From: Puffinus mauretanicus
Taxonomy: Eukaryota; Chordata; Aves; Procellariiformes; Procellariidae
Reading direction: 5' to 3'
Assembly (NCBI GenBank): GCA_023333565.1
Contig: JAJKFH010003504.1
Coordinates: forward strand, 3,558,005-3,622,004
Length of the DNA stretch: 64,000 bases
The translations under genes and the position numbers were made by a program. Numbering within the stretch: position 1 is the first letter of the stretch; the number at the start of each line of letters is the position of its first letter. Below the pieces are notes generated by a model that made no database searches, was not told the origin of the DNA, and worked only from the letters and a program-made list of their open reading frames with translations. This document shows positions 1 to 11,736 of the stretch, one piece after another.

Positions 1-116
1 TCAAGAGCTGGAGGTTGTACAGCACAGTTAGACACCTTGCACATCGTGTGTAGGAAGGAGAGGCTCCAACATCCCACCCACCAGCACTGGGATGACGCCA
101 CACTCAAGAGGAAACA

Positions 117-880
117 TCAGAGAAACACAAGCTCATTGGATAGACACACATCTTCAAAACTGGGTCTAGACACCTCTGCGAAATGAGGATTTAGAGTCTC
201 AAACCATGTCCACCTCTTCTTCAGTAGCTTAGTGGTGGGACACCTTCCCAGGAAGAGAGACCTGAAAGTAGGATTCAGAGCCCCAAATTGTTCCATTAAC
301 ATATTCCACTGTCTTCAGCAGAGAACAGAAGCTGAGTGTAGTCTCTGGTAAGTACTGTGCACAATACATCTTTGTAAATGTTCAGAGGAATATTAAAGTG
401 GATTTCCTGGTTCATCCATCTCTGTTCTTTCATGTCATAGGCAGCCACATCATATAATCTTTCACATACAGTCATATATCTTTCATGAATTAACCAAAGT
501 CTGTCCTTAACAGAGTATCTTATTCTCATTCTCTTTACCACAAGAAAGTTGTAAAATCTTAAACCTTGTACTAACTAAACCAAAAACCAAATTCATAGAA
601 AAATAGATTATACCCGGTTTTTCTTGTGCCAAGATTGGCCTTTAACTAAAATATCTGAACTCATTAGGAGATGCTTTTATTCCTGAAGTACTTATTGAGA
701 GAAACATATCTTCTCTTAATCTTGGCTGTGCTCGAGTGAACAAGTCAAAATCTGTTGTGTGAGGAGCCATAAACAGCTCTTCCATTTCTGTGATACTCGT
801 AGTAACTCTCTTTGCAAGTCTTTTGGCTTTAAAGTTCTTTTTTTCTTGACAGTAACTATTGTAAACAATATTCCTCATGT
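117..880 (-). pseudogene. Unrecognised degenerate reading-frame block, possible pseudogene
   Basis: On the minus strand, protein-like peptide stretches occur in succession: about 79 residues (878 to 642), about 81 residues (541 to 296) and about 61 residues (302 to 117). The middle stretch has a composition typical of a real protein, with alternating aromatic, charged and hydrophobic residues (for example YDVAAYDMKEQRW and YTQLLFSAEDSG). Reading back from it, its frame continues upstream only through several stops. The three stretches are in different frames relative to one another, so if they derive from one protein, frameshifts and stops separate them. I do not recognise the family. The spacing of tyrosine and tryptophan loosely recalls kelch-type repeats, but this is a guess. 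I saw no clear splice sites or poly(A) tail, so exon, processed pseudogene and chance all remain possible. Confidence 0.28.
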
Positions 881-899
881 GACCTGCTAAACAACTTGC

Positions 900-1210
900 A
901 TACTTTCTTCTTGAAATCCCTCAGCTGATACATCCCAAAGTCATGTTCGCCTTTTTCACAGTTTATTCCCACTCATGCCGCGTAGTCATCCTGTGATTAA
1001 TTAATATACACAGATCTTTCCTTTCCACTATTTCCTTCAGCTGATAAGTTCCCATTTTGGGTTTGTAATTATTTCATAAGCTCATCCCATGTCTCCTATT
1101 CTAACCTTGCTCATCATACACTTCATCCTGTGTGATAGTCCAATTTCCATATACTTCCAATGGTTCTGTGCAAGATTTGCTACTGAATTCCAGCAAGATA
1201 TGGGGCTTTG
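900..1210 (-). mobile_element. Possible ancient CR1/L3-like remnant (3' region, antisense)
   Basis: The + strand reads in a style seen in antisense 3' ORF2 regions of old CR1/L3 LINEs. There is a segment like 'ttcgcctttttcacag', then one like 'gtcatcctgtgatt', 'cagatctttcctttcc', 'agttcccattttgggttt' and, downstream, 'acttcatcctgtgtg'. The order of these blocks matches the antisense of that region as I remember it. There are many substitutions and no tail is visible. This is a weak call resting on remembered family style. Confidence 0.28.
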
Positions 1211-4200
1211 TATTTGCACTGACTTCATGCCCCAGGTGTACCTGTGTAAATGGGTGCAGAATCATAACACATCTGATGATGGCAAAAGGGTCACATACGG
1301 CTTAGTATTAGTTTTAAGGTTTTGTTGGTTTTTTGTTTGGTTGGTTTTGGTTCTTTTTTCCTTTTTTTTCTGTTGTTCGTAGTCCTATATATAAAAGGAT
1401 GTACAGGCAGCACTTTCTTAACACGTATTTATAATAAATTTGTTCACATCACATTTGACAGTCTAGTTAATTATAATTCTCTCAGATAATTCCCAGAAAC
1501 TAAAATACCTAGTTATCAATGCAAAACAAGTTTTACATGTTCAAAAAAAAAAAAAAATGGTCATAAATACAGTAATTCATCCATCTACAGTTCCTTCTAT
1601 TAAGAACTGTCAACCAGACAAAGAATGGCATCAGGTAAAATTTTTTGTATTTGGAAAACAGAGACTGGTAAAAACATGCCCCAAATCCTTACATGGTGAA
1701 GGTGTAAAACGGATCATTAGGTATGGGAATCGGGTGGTTTTATGACCCATGATATTTTAATTTCTGTCCATTTGCCTATATGTGGGATTATTGAGACCAC
1801 TCCATTTATGCACGGTGTTGTGGGGCTGTCAAGGCAAACTGTCATTGCTCAGAATACCTGCACAGAGGGGAAAAAAAAAATTACACAAGAAAAAAAGATA
1901 TAGAGAGAAGCCAATAAAAGGAAAACACGAGTAAAACACTGACAACCAGTGCACCATGGAACTGAAAAGGGAACAATATTAATGATATATTTTCTTAACT
2001 TCTTGTTGCACATACTGATCTTGTTCAAAAGCTTCAAATAAGGTATATTACCACCTGAGCTGAATGGAAAGAAGAATGGTTTAGCATTCAAAGGCTCATC
2101 ATTCGTTAGGGCTGAGGGCAAATGGCTCAACTTAGTCCACACAGGAAAACTCTATTCCACTCCAAAACATGCTGGCTTTGTCCATGCTGCTTTCTGGACG
2201 ACAGTCCCAGTCCCTCACTTTCTCATGGATCCGAACCATGCCAGGAACCATGCTAACAACTAAACCACTGCCTGCCAGTACTTTAACAATGTTTTTACAG
2301 ACTCAGTCTAAGGAATCGGTCCTGTTCCTGGCTCTGCTTCATATTCCTGCACACTCAGGGGCAAATTGCTTCAGATATGACTCTGCTCCATTAAAATCCA
2401 TGTATGTATGACTTTAATAGGGATAAACTCTCCACATCTCAGTTCCCTAGCTGTAAAATGGCAATTAAAATTCTAGTGTTTGAGGGGAGAAAAAAATAAT
2501 AGAAAAACTTTAAAACATAAGATGGCCCTTTTCCTAGGGGAATAAAAAAAAAAAAATGTGACTTTCTTTCTTCTGCTCTCCAAATGCTTTTTCTAGATGA
2601 GTCATGAACACTTCAGAGTGAGGGATTCTCTTCTGCTACACCTATGAGTATAAGAACTTACAGATAAGCCAATGAATAAATCTGTAGTACATTTGTTTCT
2701 TTTCACTTCTTGTCCTACTTCTTTCAGTTCCATCTATGATGATCTTATTTTTCCTCTAAGGCTCATTTATGAAATTTCAGAAGCCAAAGGGCAATTTATA
2801 GGTGCTGCTTGAGAGATGTGAACAAAAAAACAGTTCCAGTATGAAATACAGATAGGAGGTGACACTCATCCTTGTGTTAGCTTGTTTTCCTTTGCAGGTA
2901 CTGACCATCTGTCCAAATAGGCTATACTTACACTTCAGAAGTGAATGAAAACTTGCAAATTAAAATCATCCTTATATCAAGATGTAATCAAATTTAAAGA
3001 GTCAGGAATATTGTAAAATATTAACAATTGTTTTTAGAGATATTGTTCTTGGTAGACTAGTCTTTTATGAAGTAGCGTGGTGTCTGGATGAACAGACCTC
3101 TGATATTCACTCCCTCCCACAGCTGGTTTGCACATTTGGCAATCAATAGCCATGTCAGATGGAGCTTTGAGTCACAGAGACTTTTTCCTTACAGCATGCA
3201 ACTCCAGAATGCCCAGATGTTTTATAACTTAAAAAGCAACAAAAATGAGAAAAATAGATTTTCAAATTGAAAAGAAATCAAAGCATCTGGGGAAAAAATA
3301 GAAGACAAACTATATATGCACCACTCCCTCCCCACTGTTTGTGCCCTCACAGGTGGGTGGCCTCCTCCTCCACTTGGTTGCAGCCAGTTAAGTGACTCTG
3401 GCAGCAAACTCTGCACGGTCCTCTTTGGTACCAAGAAACTTCCTGCAATCACTTCTGTGTCCTCGTTGCTTACTCTCCATTTTTGACTGCAATCTTGCAG
3501 CATCTACATGAGCTCCACCCTGTGATCCTCTTCCCAGGCTCATTTCACACCCTTTGAAACCTGTTCAAGCTTGGTAGCTCCCTAAGGGATGACACAATCA
3601 CCCCTCCAAAGGGCTCCTCCTGGCCAGGACACTTAAAGGAAGATATAGATTGCTGAGAGCAAAGTAAGAGCCATCTGTTATGGACACATGCTTATGTTTT
3701 ACCTTTCCTGAACAGTGAGCGGGTGTTCCTGCACTATTTCACCTGCATCCACACTGGCACTACAAACAAGTTTCTGCAACCGACCCAGAAATCGGCTAAT
3801 GGGATGGTTTGTGCTGGGATTTCAGCAGGGAATGTATTTGCTGCACAGTCCAAAACATTTCTTTGTCATGATGAAATTCTGAGTTCCTGATCTGACTATT
3901 TCCTAAGAATAGAAGGACTGCACTGCGTTCCCGGCACCCTCTGAAAGTTGCCATTTGATGCTACCCCAGCCCTTGCAAAAGGTTTGTTTCCAGCCCGTCT
4001 TCAAGCTGCCCACAAAGTTATCTGCTGCAGTGACAGACAGCCCCAGGGCTCCACTAAATAGCAGAAGTGAAGAAATTCCTCCCGAGGATGATTTGGAGAA
4101 GGAACATGACTTACATGCTCGAATTCCCCGTTGCAGGATTTTTCTCTCTCCATCGACTACATGAGGAGTCTAGGGAGATTAGCCTTCTGACTCAAATGTG

Positions 4201-7200
4201 CTGCATTTAGACACTTGAAGCTCAGTAATGTAATTCATAAGATTGCTAAGCATATATAACTTTCTAGGTTTTCAACAGATAAGAGATGTAACTACATTTT
4301 GTTGCCTGTGATAAAAGCTAAACACTGGAGGTAGAGGGAAGCCCTAATCAGTCATCAAGTACGTCCATCGCCAAAAATGGATATTCATTTAATTGGCAAA
4401 TTTTATTACATTTTCCAGTAGAGGTTTGAACAGCCCATATCTGCCTTTCCACTGATAAAGAAAATAGTGCAGAGAGTGGCTTTGTCTCTGCTATGAATTG
4501 GCAGGACAATTTCTGGACGTGCATATACAATCACAGCAAATTATTTGTATATGTCTATGCAAGAAGCCACATTGTCCCAGGGTCCTTGGGGAAAGCTTTT
4601 ACAGAGGCAGAGGGCTACAGTGACAGAAAGCTACCAAATGTTCCCAGTACAGTGCTTGATTAGTGCAGTCATAAAGCGTTGAACTCAGAGTTGAGCATTA
4701 AAATCTCTTCAGGAAAAGGAGGAAATTGAGTCTGCCTATATCCAAATGAAAATTCTCACCTCTCAGTCAGATCAAACACCCTTCTTATTCTCAGCTCTGG
4801 AAAAGGGTTCAGATGCCTGTGAAAACCCATCACTAGTTTGCTTAATCAAGTCGCTGGCCAGTGCAGCAGTGCCCAAAGCTTTCTGTGTCCCAGATTGGCA
4901 GCACTCTGGGGCAAAGGAGTGGGTTCAGCTCTTAAAAATAATTCCCACTTGACAGGACTGGAAATCAGAGACAAAAGGCTCTGGCAGCTCCCAGTCAAGT
5001 ACAAACCCTGAAAGAATTTCCCTGCATACTAAATTCTTCATAGGTTAGCTAATAAGGGTGGTGAGCATTATGTTGTCAGCAAAAGCAATGATTTTCAGCT
5101 ACCCAAAACAGAAAAAATACATGTATTTCTGCTCAGTCACAGAAGTCTTTAACATGAGGATGGCTTGTTTTCAATTTCTTTTTTTTCCTACCTTAATGGT
5201 AAAATTCCACAAGGACCTTATGACAATTGAGGTGTGTTTTGCAGTGACTGGAGTCTTTGCATAATTGTGAACAAAATGGCACATATTTCTTTTTCCTCAT
5301 TCTCTTAATATAAGTAGAGCAAGTGAGTCACAGAGACAAGAATACATGTTAAAATCCTCAAAAGAAAAAAAAAGATAATTTTAGAGATGACAGAAAACAA
5401 ATGGATGACACTGAGTATTATATAACTTGGCCTTTTATACCCTCCTGTGTCCCAGATACAGGTACAGACCTGCACTACTACAAGTTCCCCAGCAACAGAC
5501 CAGGTTAAAGAGACTGCCACTCTCCATCCCAGACATGTGACCCCCCAAAAAAAACATATAAAGATACCAGGGAAGTCTAATATACGCACGGGCTCTCAGT
5601 AGAACAAATAACTAGCAGGAGGGAGCAAACAGCAAATTCATTACCCATTTCAATTCTTTTATTCCCTAAGGGAGTTAGTAGAGCAAAAACACTCTCACAG
5701 TCTCTAATCCAGTCCTCAAATTTTATAACCACTTTGAGATAGGAAAGGTTATTTGCAGGGAGCTCATGGTAACAGGTTTGCTTCTCCCAGTAACTTAATG
5801 CACTTGGCCAATGTACTTCTGGTGAAGCCAGGAAAGCTGTGTGGATTTATATGGTTTCCATTAGTGTCATGTCTCCAAGGATGGTCTCAGTCACCAGGAA
5901 CTGCACAGGGCATTTGAAATGGCCACGTTAGGCAATTGAAGCCCAATAATTAGCGCTAAAACAGGAAGAAAAAAGGCCCAGCTTCCTTCTCCTTGCATAA
6001 GTGAAGGTCACTAAGACCTGTATTTCTGCCCCATGCAGAGAGCTTTGACTCCCTGCAGGCTCTCCTCTCCTCTGTGCCAGCCTATGGCTGCTTTTGTGCT
6101 GGAAAGTCACTCTAAGCATTTTGACATCACACGGGAGCTAACGAGGACAACCTGCGAGCAGAATAATTCTCATGCTCTGCTACCATATTCAGTGAAGTTA
6201 CTCAGGAAGCAAAATAACCCATTCCCCAGTCATCAGCCACCCAGGGCATGGGAGTGTGCAGACACTGATGCTGTCCCTCCCCTTCCCATCCCTGAGGAAA
6301 CCACTGGAGAGATGAAAACCACAGCTGTATCCTACCCCACAGCAAAACAGATGCTCACCACTCTTCTCCAACCAGTCCTTCTTCAGCCTGGGGGCAATTC
6401 AGCTAGCAAGAAATGGTATTCATGATTTTCTACATCAAATAAGCAGGAAGCCCCAGATGCACCTGATTTCTACCAGTGGGTCAGCTCCTACAAGAGTGAA
6501 TCCAATGCTCAAAAGGCTGGGCCAGAAGATGAAGTAGGGACAGTGGCTGGGTAGGAATGGGCCTCATCAGCAGAAGACAAGCCGGGAACAAAGACATGTG
6601 GGAGTGGACTCATGGGTTATTCCTAAGAAGATTTTATGGGAAAAGAAAGAAATAATAGTGTTGTTGAGGAAGAGAAAGAAATAAGACTAACAGAAAGGAA
6701 TGTGGCAAATGTGGGAAAGATGCTCTACAAGCATCCAAGATGCGGGTGGAGTATCAGGAGTCCAGAGAAAAACACACAAGAAGTTTGGTGGGAGGGTGGG
6801 GACTCAAAGTCCCTGAGGACATCTGCAACCCAAACTAAGGAGCTGGGTCAGCACTTTGGGACTGAGAGAGAAACAGCAATGCCAGACCTCTCCTGGTCAT
6901 GAAATAAGGGAGGAAGGAACCCAAACGACAACATTTTGGGGGTCAAAATGATGATGTGCGGGCTGGCTGTACAGCAAAATGTCTGTGATACACTGAATGT
7001 TTGACCAGGATTATTCGACATTAAAACAGAGCTCCATTCCCCAACTTTGGGTTTCATCAGGAGATGCCCTCTGATGGGGTATAGACATTCCTGTTTCTTG
7101 GTTTTATTGCCTATTATTTTACCTTACGTTAAATAAGGAGGAAATGTAGCCAGTGAAAGTTTATGGACCCTCTAGGGGATGTCCCTGTCAGAACAGAATT

Positions 7201-10200
7201 TACTGCAAGCATCCTTAGCTTCCACAAGCCAGAAATACTTATTAGATCAGTATGGATGAGAGGGTTTTCAAATCTAACACCAGGGTATAAACATTTTGTC
7301 CATAAAAAAGGCAAATTGGGTTTTTACTCGGGAGAGAAACATCCATAAATCAATCAGTGGATGGTAAAATGCAGAATGCAGGGTGAAGCAAGAGTCTCAA
7401 GAAACAAGAGAAATGAAGAGAATTATGTCAGAAATTTGAAATATAGATGGTAATTGTGATTATGAAGTTTAAAATCCAATAACTCATTTAACATCAGAAG
7501 TGGTGGGGGGCAAACATTTAAGACTCACAGAGGCCACTGGTTTTCATGAGAAGCAGCAGCCGTTTCAAATACCCAACCGTAACCAACTGGGAGAACAGAA
7601 AGTTCAGCATCACCCCTGGAGCTCTCCTTGCTTGACGTTAATATGAAGTATAAACAAATGTCATAATAGGCTGGTTTTCTGCAAAATTCTATTATTCCTT
7701 ATAATTTAAAAACAAGTTAAATGGTATTTCTTTTAAGATGTTTGTTTAGGATTGACATTTAAACATAGGATTTATTAGTTATGTGGTTCTTCAGACAGTT
7801 TGTCCTTTAGCTGTAGTTGAGGGATATGGCTTCAAAAAATGAGTCATGGCTAAATAAGATTGCTGTGGAAAAGAAAGAGATAGCACAGGAGATAATTCAG
7901 GTGTGTCTCTTCAAGGGCAATCCCTGGTCATGGTACAAGCTTTAAAACAGTGTGACTTGAAAATATCAACAAGCAGGGGCTCCATCCCTTCAGTATTGAC
8001 CAGCTTTTACATCCACTACCACAACCTTTAACTGGTACTGAGGATATTTGGCAACTCACAAGATAAGGCCTGTAAATTAGTATCCACCTATAATAGCATA
8101 TGAAAACATCAAGCTGTAATTTAATACTTATTGTGAGCCAGGAAACTCCTGTGAGTTTATTTCAAGGTGGATTTCAACTTTCTATTTCAATTTTGTAAAA
8201 AATTATCATGCTTCCTTGGAAAAACAAGCATAATTAATTTTGCCCAGTTTGTTTTTAGATGGCAAAGCCGCTGGATTTAATTTCCAGTCAGTCTCTCCCA
8301 AGACTTTACAGTGAAGGCAGGGTTACATTGAAATCAGTGGAAATACTGTTTGAACAAGGACTAGAGGAGTAGGCTGCACATTGGGTTTTTTTAAGGGATT
8401 CTTGCTCCAAGAAGGCAAGCTGATAGACACTGTGAATACCAGCGTTAGTTTTTTCAGACCATTCTTAAAGTTAGTGAATTGGCTCAGGCCAATTAAGCAA
8501 TGTGCATAACTGGCATATGTGATTGTGAGCAATGATGTTACCTCCATCCTGCCAGACTAGTGTGTGGTACCTTAAAGGAAAGGAGTTGGAGATTTAGGTC
8601 ACTTAGGTCTTAAAAAGAAAAGGTCTCCTTATCTCCTCATAGTACAAATCATCAGCCTAGCTAACTAGCCACCCACTTGTTCCCAATCTATTGAAATGCC
8701 ACCTAAAACCATTGCTTCTGACCATGCTTTCCATTCTTGAAGACCACCTGTTGCTGATAGACATAGATCTATGGGGTATGGTTGGATGAACACAGGAAGG
8801 AAAGGCTGCAGAAACTGGAGACAAGAGCACACATACATGGATATGATGAAGGCCAGGATGAGTGGCACCACACACTCCTTTTACACACAGACTACACATT
8901 TGTACCACAAATTCCTCCTTTCTCATAATTATGTCCTTTTAAAGGCTGTTGATGTGACATGCATTAGAACAAGGCTTACACACCGTCATTTACTGCATTT
9001 CACTTGTGGATCATTAATAAAACAGTATGGTACCTCAGCTGCTTGGAATTGAGCACAGCCTAAGAAAAAAAAGGAATAATTCCACAAGATTTGTCTTCTG
9101 GTACATGTTCACACAGTCTTTATCTTCATTTGCAGCAGTGGGATCAATGTTCAAAGAATCATGTGCTCCAAGAATGAATCCATTCCAAGACTTCATAATC
9201 TGCTCTAGTACATTCCCAAAGGAGAAAAACTGGCTGAAACGAACAGATTATTCTTTCTGCTTTTCCCAAGGATTTAGGATCAATTCCTTACAAGCACCAA
9301 ATCACTCAGCACTGTCGTACCTCTCTTGCTTTACAAGGTATTTGTGGCTGGTCTCACTCCACCGTGGAGGTCACACATTGTTTTGTTCTGAGATCCACAG
9401 GGATCACTTCAAATGGTGGAATAAAAGACAGTACATTCATAATGAACGCTGTAGCAAGGATATCATTTTGAAACGTTGCAGACTGCTTTCACTCTCCAAA
9501 GGGGTGGCTGAGTGCCCTGCTCCCAGAGGCACTTGACAACACAAATAAGGGGATTTGGTTTTCAGGCATCAGTGCTTGTGTGCATTTTTATGAATGATCT
9601 TTGCAACTTGGGTGAGAGTTTTTCTTGTTGCTTTTTAGCAGTGTCACTGTCAGGCCCTGGGAAACTGAGCTTTGCAGCAGGGATCAGGGCCTCACTCAAG
9701 CTCTTAGCCCAGCCAAGAGAGCTGTGTGAGCCAGTTGCTTTCTACTGCTCAACATGGCACTTGGCATGTGTCTCACCCTTGTAGTTGTCTTCTATACTTA
9801 GCCTCGACTGCTTACTCTGACTCCTGATGCTGGAGTCCTAGGTCATCATTCCAGTTTGACTGGTCAATATTCAAGATTTACTCTTTAACAGAGAACACCT
9901 GGTTTTGGCCTGGACCCACTGTCCCCTCCTGTCTTCCATGGTGTCCTGACTGCCGAAACTTTGACCACTGGTCTTTCCCACACCACCAGCTTAAAAACAG
10001 CATTGATTTTTTTGGCTTCTAGCCCTGGCTTGTCCTTCTTACAATACGTGCCTGCCATCCTCATCCCTGAGTCTAGCCTGGCACTAGCCACCGTGTGAGA
10101 CTTCCCATGTCTCTGTCACATCCCTACAGCTACAGAAAGTCCTCCATTCCCCTTACCATTAAGGATTTTGTTTTCTTAAAACATGTCAAGGTACTGTGCA

Positions 10201-10968
10201 AACAAACTTTTAGATATTTAAATATAAAGAACGAGAGCCCAGGCACGACTATTCTGACAGCTTTTCTGACTAATGATAGCGTTACTCTCTTGCTCAATGA
10301 TTCAGCTCTTTCTACCAGTAGCACTTTTCCTTTTGGTTGACTTTAAAGAACAGGCAGTCTGAGAAACAGCAGGTGCCAATGCTCCCTGAGTGCTCACCAG
10401 CATATCCCGCTGGGCCAATGTTATCAACGCTTTAACCACCCCATGAAAGCGGCACTACCCTCTCAGTCCTCTTCTTTTGTGTGATTTACCAATAGGCAAC
10501 ACTTCCTTTCAAATCACTCTTTCCTCTATTATAATGCATTTTCTTGTATTCAGCATGTCTCTAAGCAAAGAAGGTTAGTCCCTTCTCACCCAGTTGTGTC
10601 TGCAAAGCAGATGTGCGTACCTCAGATTGTCATATACACCTTCTCTGTATTCATGACTATACTATAACATCTAACACTAGGAGAGATGAAGATTGCCTTA
10701 AGACCACCCAAAAAAATAGTGAAGTAATGGCAGATTCCTCACAAGCATTGTAGAAAACCTCATTTTTGAAAATACAGAATCTCACCTCCACCAAGGTAAC
10801 AGTTGTAAGTTAATGGTCACTGTCTAAAGACCTTCATGCTATCTGTTGCTAGAAATGTCTGGGTGTGTTAATATGGTCCACATCCTGCACACTTAATATC
10901 CTGACATTCTCCTGTTGGTTGGGTGTAGGTGGCTTCATACTCAAGGTCTTTTTTTGATCCACTGCATC
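1211..10968. other. Unique-looking non-coding stretch
   Basis: About 9.7 kb without a supportable gene. All open frames are short and lack family features. It holds a T/G-rich low-complexity run at about 1312-1380 and A-runs near 1543-1557 and 2545-2556. A good TATA-like motif lies on the minus strand at 5431-5439 (TATAAAAGG read on that strand), inside otherwise unremarkable sequence. No LTR, SINE or LINE boundary could be recognised here by eye. Confidence 0.6.
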
Positions 10969-11630
10969 ACAAGGCCAAGTGCCAGGTCCTGCACTTCGGC
11001 CACAACAACCCCAGGCAACGCTACAGGCTTGGGCAAGAGTGGCTGGAAAGCTGCCCGGAGGAAAAGGACCTTGGGGTGTTGATTGACAGCCGGCTGAACA
11101 TGAGCTGGCAGTGTGCCCAGGTGGCCAAGAAGGTCAACGGCATCCTGGCCTGTATCAGAAATAGTGTGGCCAGCAGGAGCAGGGAGGTGATCGTGCCCCT
11201 GTACTCGGCACTGGTGAGGCCGCATCTCGAATACTGTGTTCAGTTTTGGGCCCCTCACTCCAAGAAGGACATGGAGGTGCTGGAGCGTGTCCAGAGAAGG
11301 GCAACAAAGCTGGTGAAGGGCCTGGAGAACAAGTCTGATGAGGAGCGGCTGAGGGAACTGGGATTGTTTAGCCTGGAGAAGAGGAGGCTGAGGGGAGACC
11401 TCATCGTGCTCTACAACTACCTGAAAGGAGGTTGTAGTGAGGTGGGGGTTGGTCTCTTCTGCCAAGTAACAAGCGATAGGACGAGAGGAAATGGCCTCAA
11501 GTTGCATCAAGGGAGGTTTAGATTGGACATTAGGAGAAATTTCTTTACTGAAAGAGTGGTCAGGCCTTGGAACAGGCTGCCCAGGGAAGTGGTTGAGTCC
11601 CTATCCCTGGAAGTAGGGACGTGTAGATGA
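10969..11630 (+). pseudogene. CR1 ORF2 C-terminal fragment (reverse transcriptase thumb and C-terminal region)
   Basis: About 220 residues are open from the truncation point. They cover the part of CR1 ORF2 after the catalytic FADD motif, with recognisable family blocks: [75 protein letters not shown] and [25 protein letters not shown]. The endonuclease and the catalytic palm are absent, so it cannot encode an active enzyme. Compared with the copy at 57.7 kb, a net loss of about 5 bases after SLEV shifts the frame and gives a stop at 11628-11630, shortly before the normal C-terminus. There is no sign of a host gene using this frame. Confidence 0.9.
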
Positions 11631-11710
11631 GGTGCTTAGGGACATGGTTTAGTGGGCATGGTGGTGTTGGGTTGGACTCGATGATCTTAGAGGTCTTTTC
11701 CAACCTTAAT

Positions 11711-11736
11711 GATTCTATGATTCTATGATTCTATGA
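11711..11736 (+). repeat. CR1 3' terminal octamer array
   Basis: Three perfect head-to-tail copies of GATTCTAT plus two further bases. In birds this short tandem array takes the place of a poly(A) tail at the end of CR1 and is where reverse transcription begins. Confidence 0.95.

Larger units (their letters stand above)
10969..11736 (+). mobile_element. CR1 LINE, 5'-truncated 3' end
   Basis: This is about 768 bp from the 3' end of a CR1 non-LTR retrotransposon. It begins abruptly at the codons for [13 protein letters not shown] and ends in three perfect GATTCTAT octamers (11711-11734), the usual avian CR1 terminus. It is closely similar over its whole length to the 3' end of the larger CR1 at about 57133-57921. 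5' truncation is the normal outcome of target-primed reverse transcription, in which copying starts at the RNA 3' end and often stops early. The flank upstream (up to 10968) is unrelated to CR1. The near-identical sister copy and open reading frame suggest a relatively recent insertion. Confidence 0.95.

Noticed and set aside
318..347. Acceptor/donor pair on the + strand (CTTCAG ... CTG|GTAAGT)
   Set aside because: It lies inside the minus-strand protein-like block, and a 30-base exon with consensus ends is expected by chance in tens of kilobases. It also tempers confidence in the two mini-exon candidates.
9027..9536. Plus-strand 169-codon open frame
   Set aside because: The longest frame in a transposon-free stretch, but the peptide looks random and there are no supporting signals.
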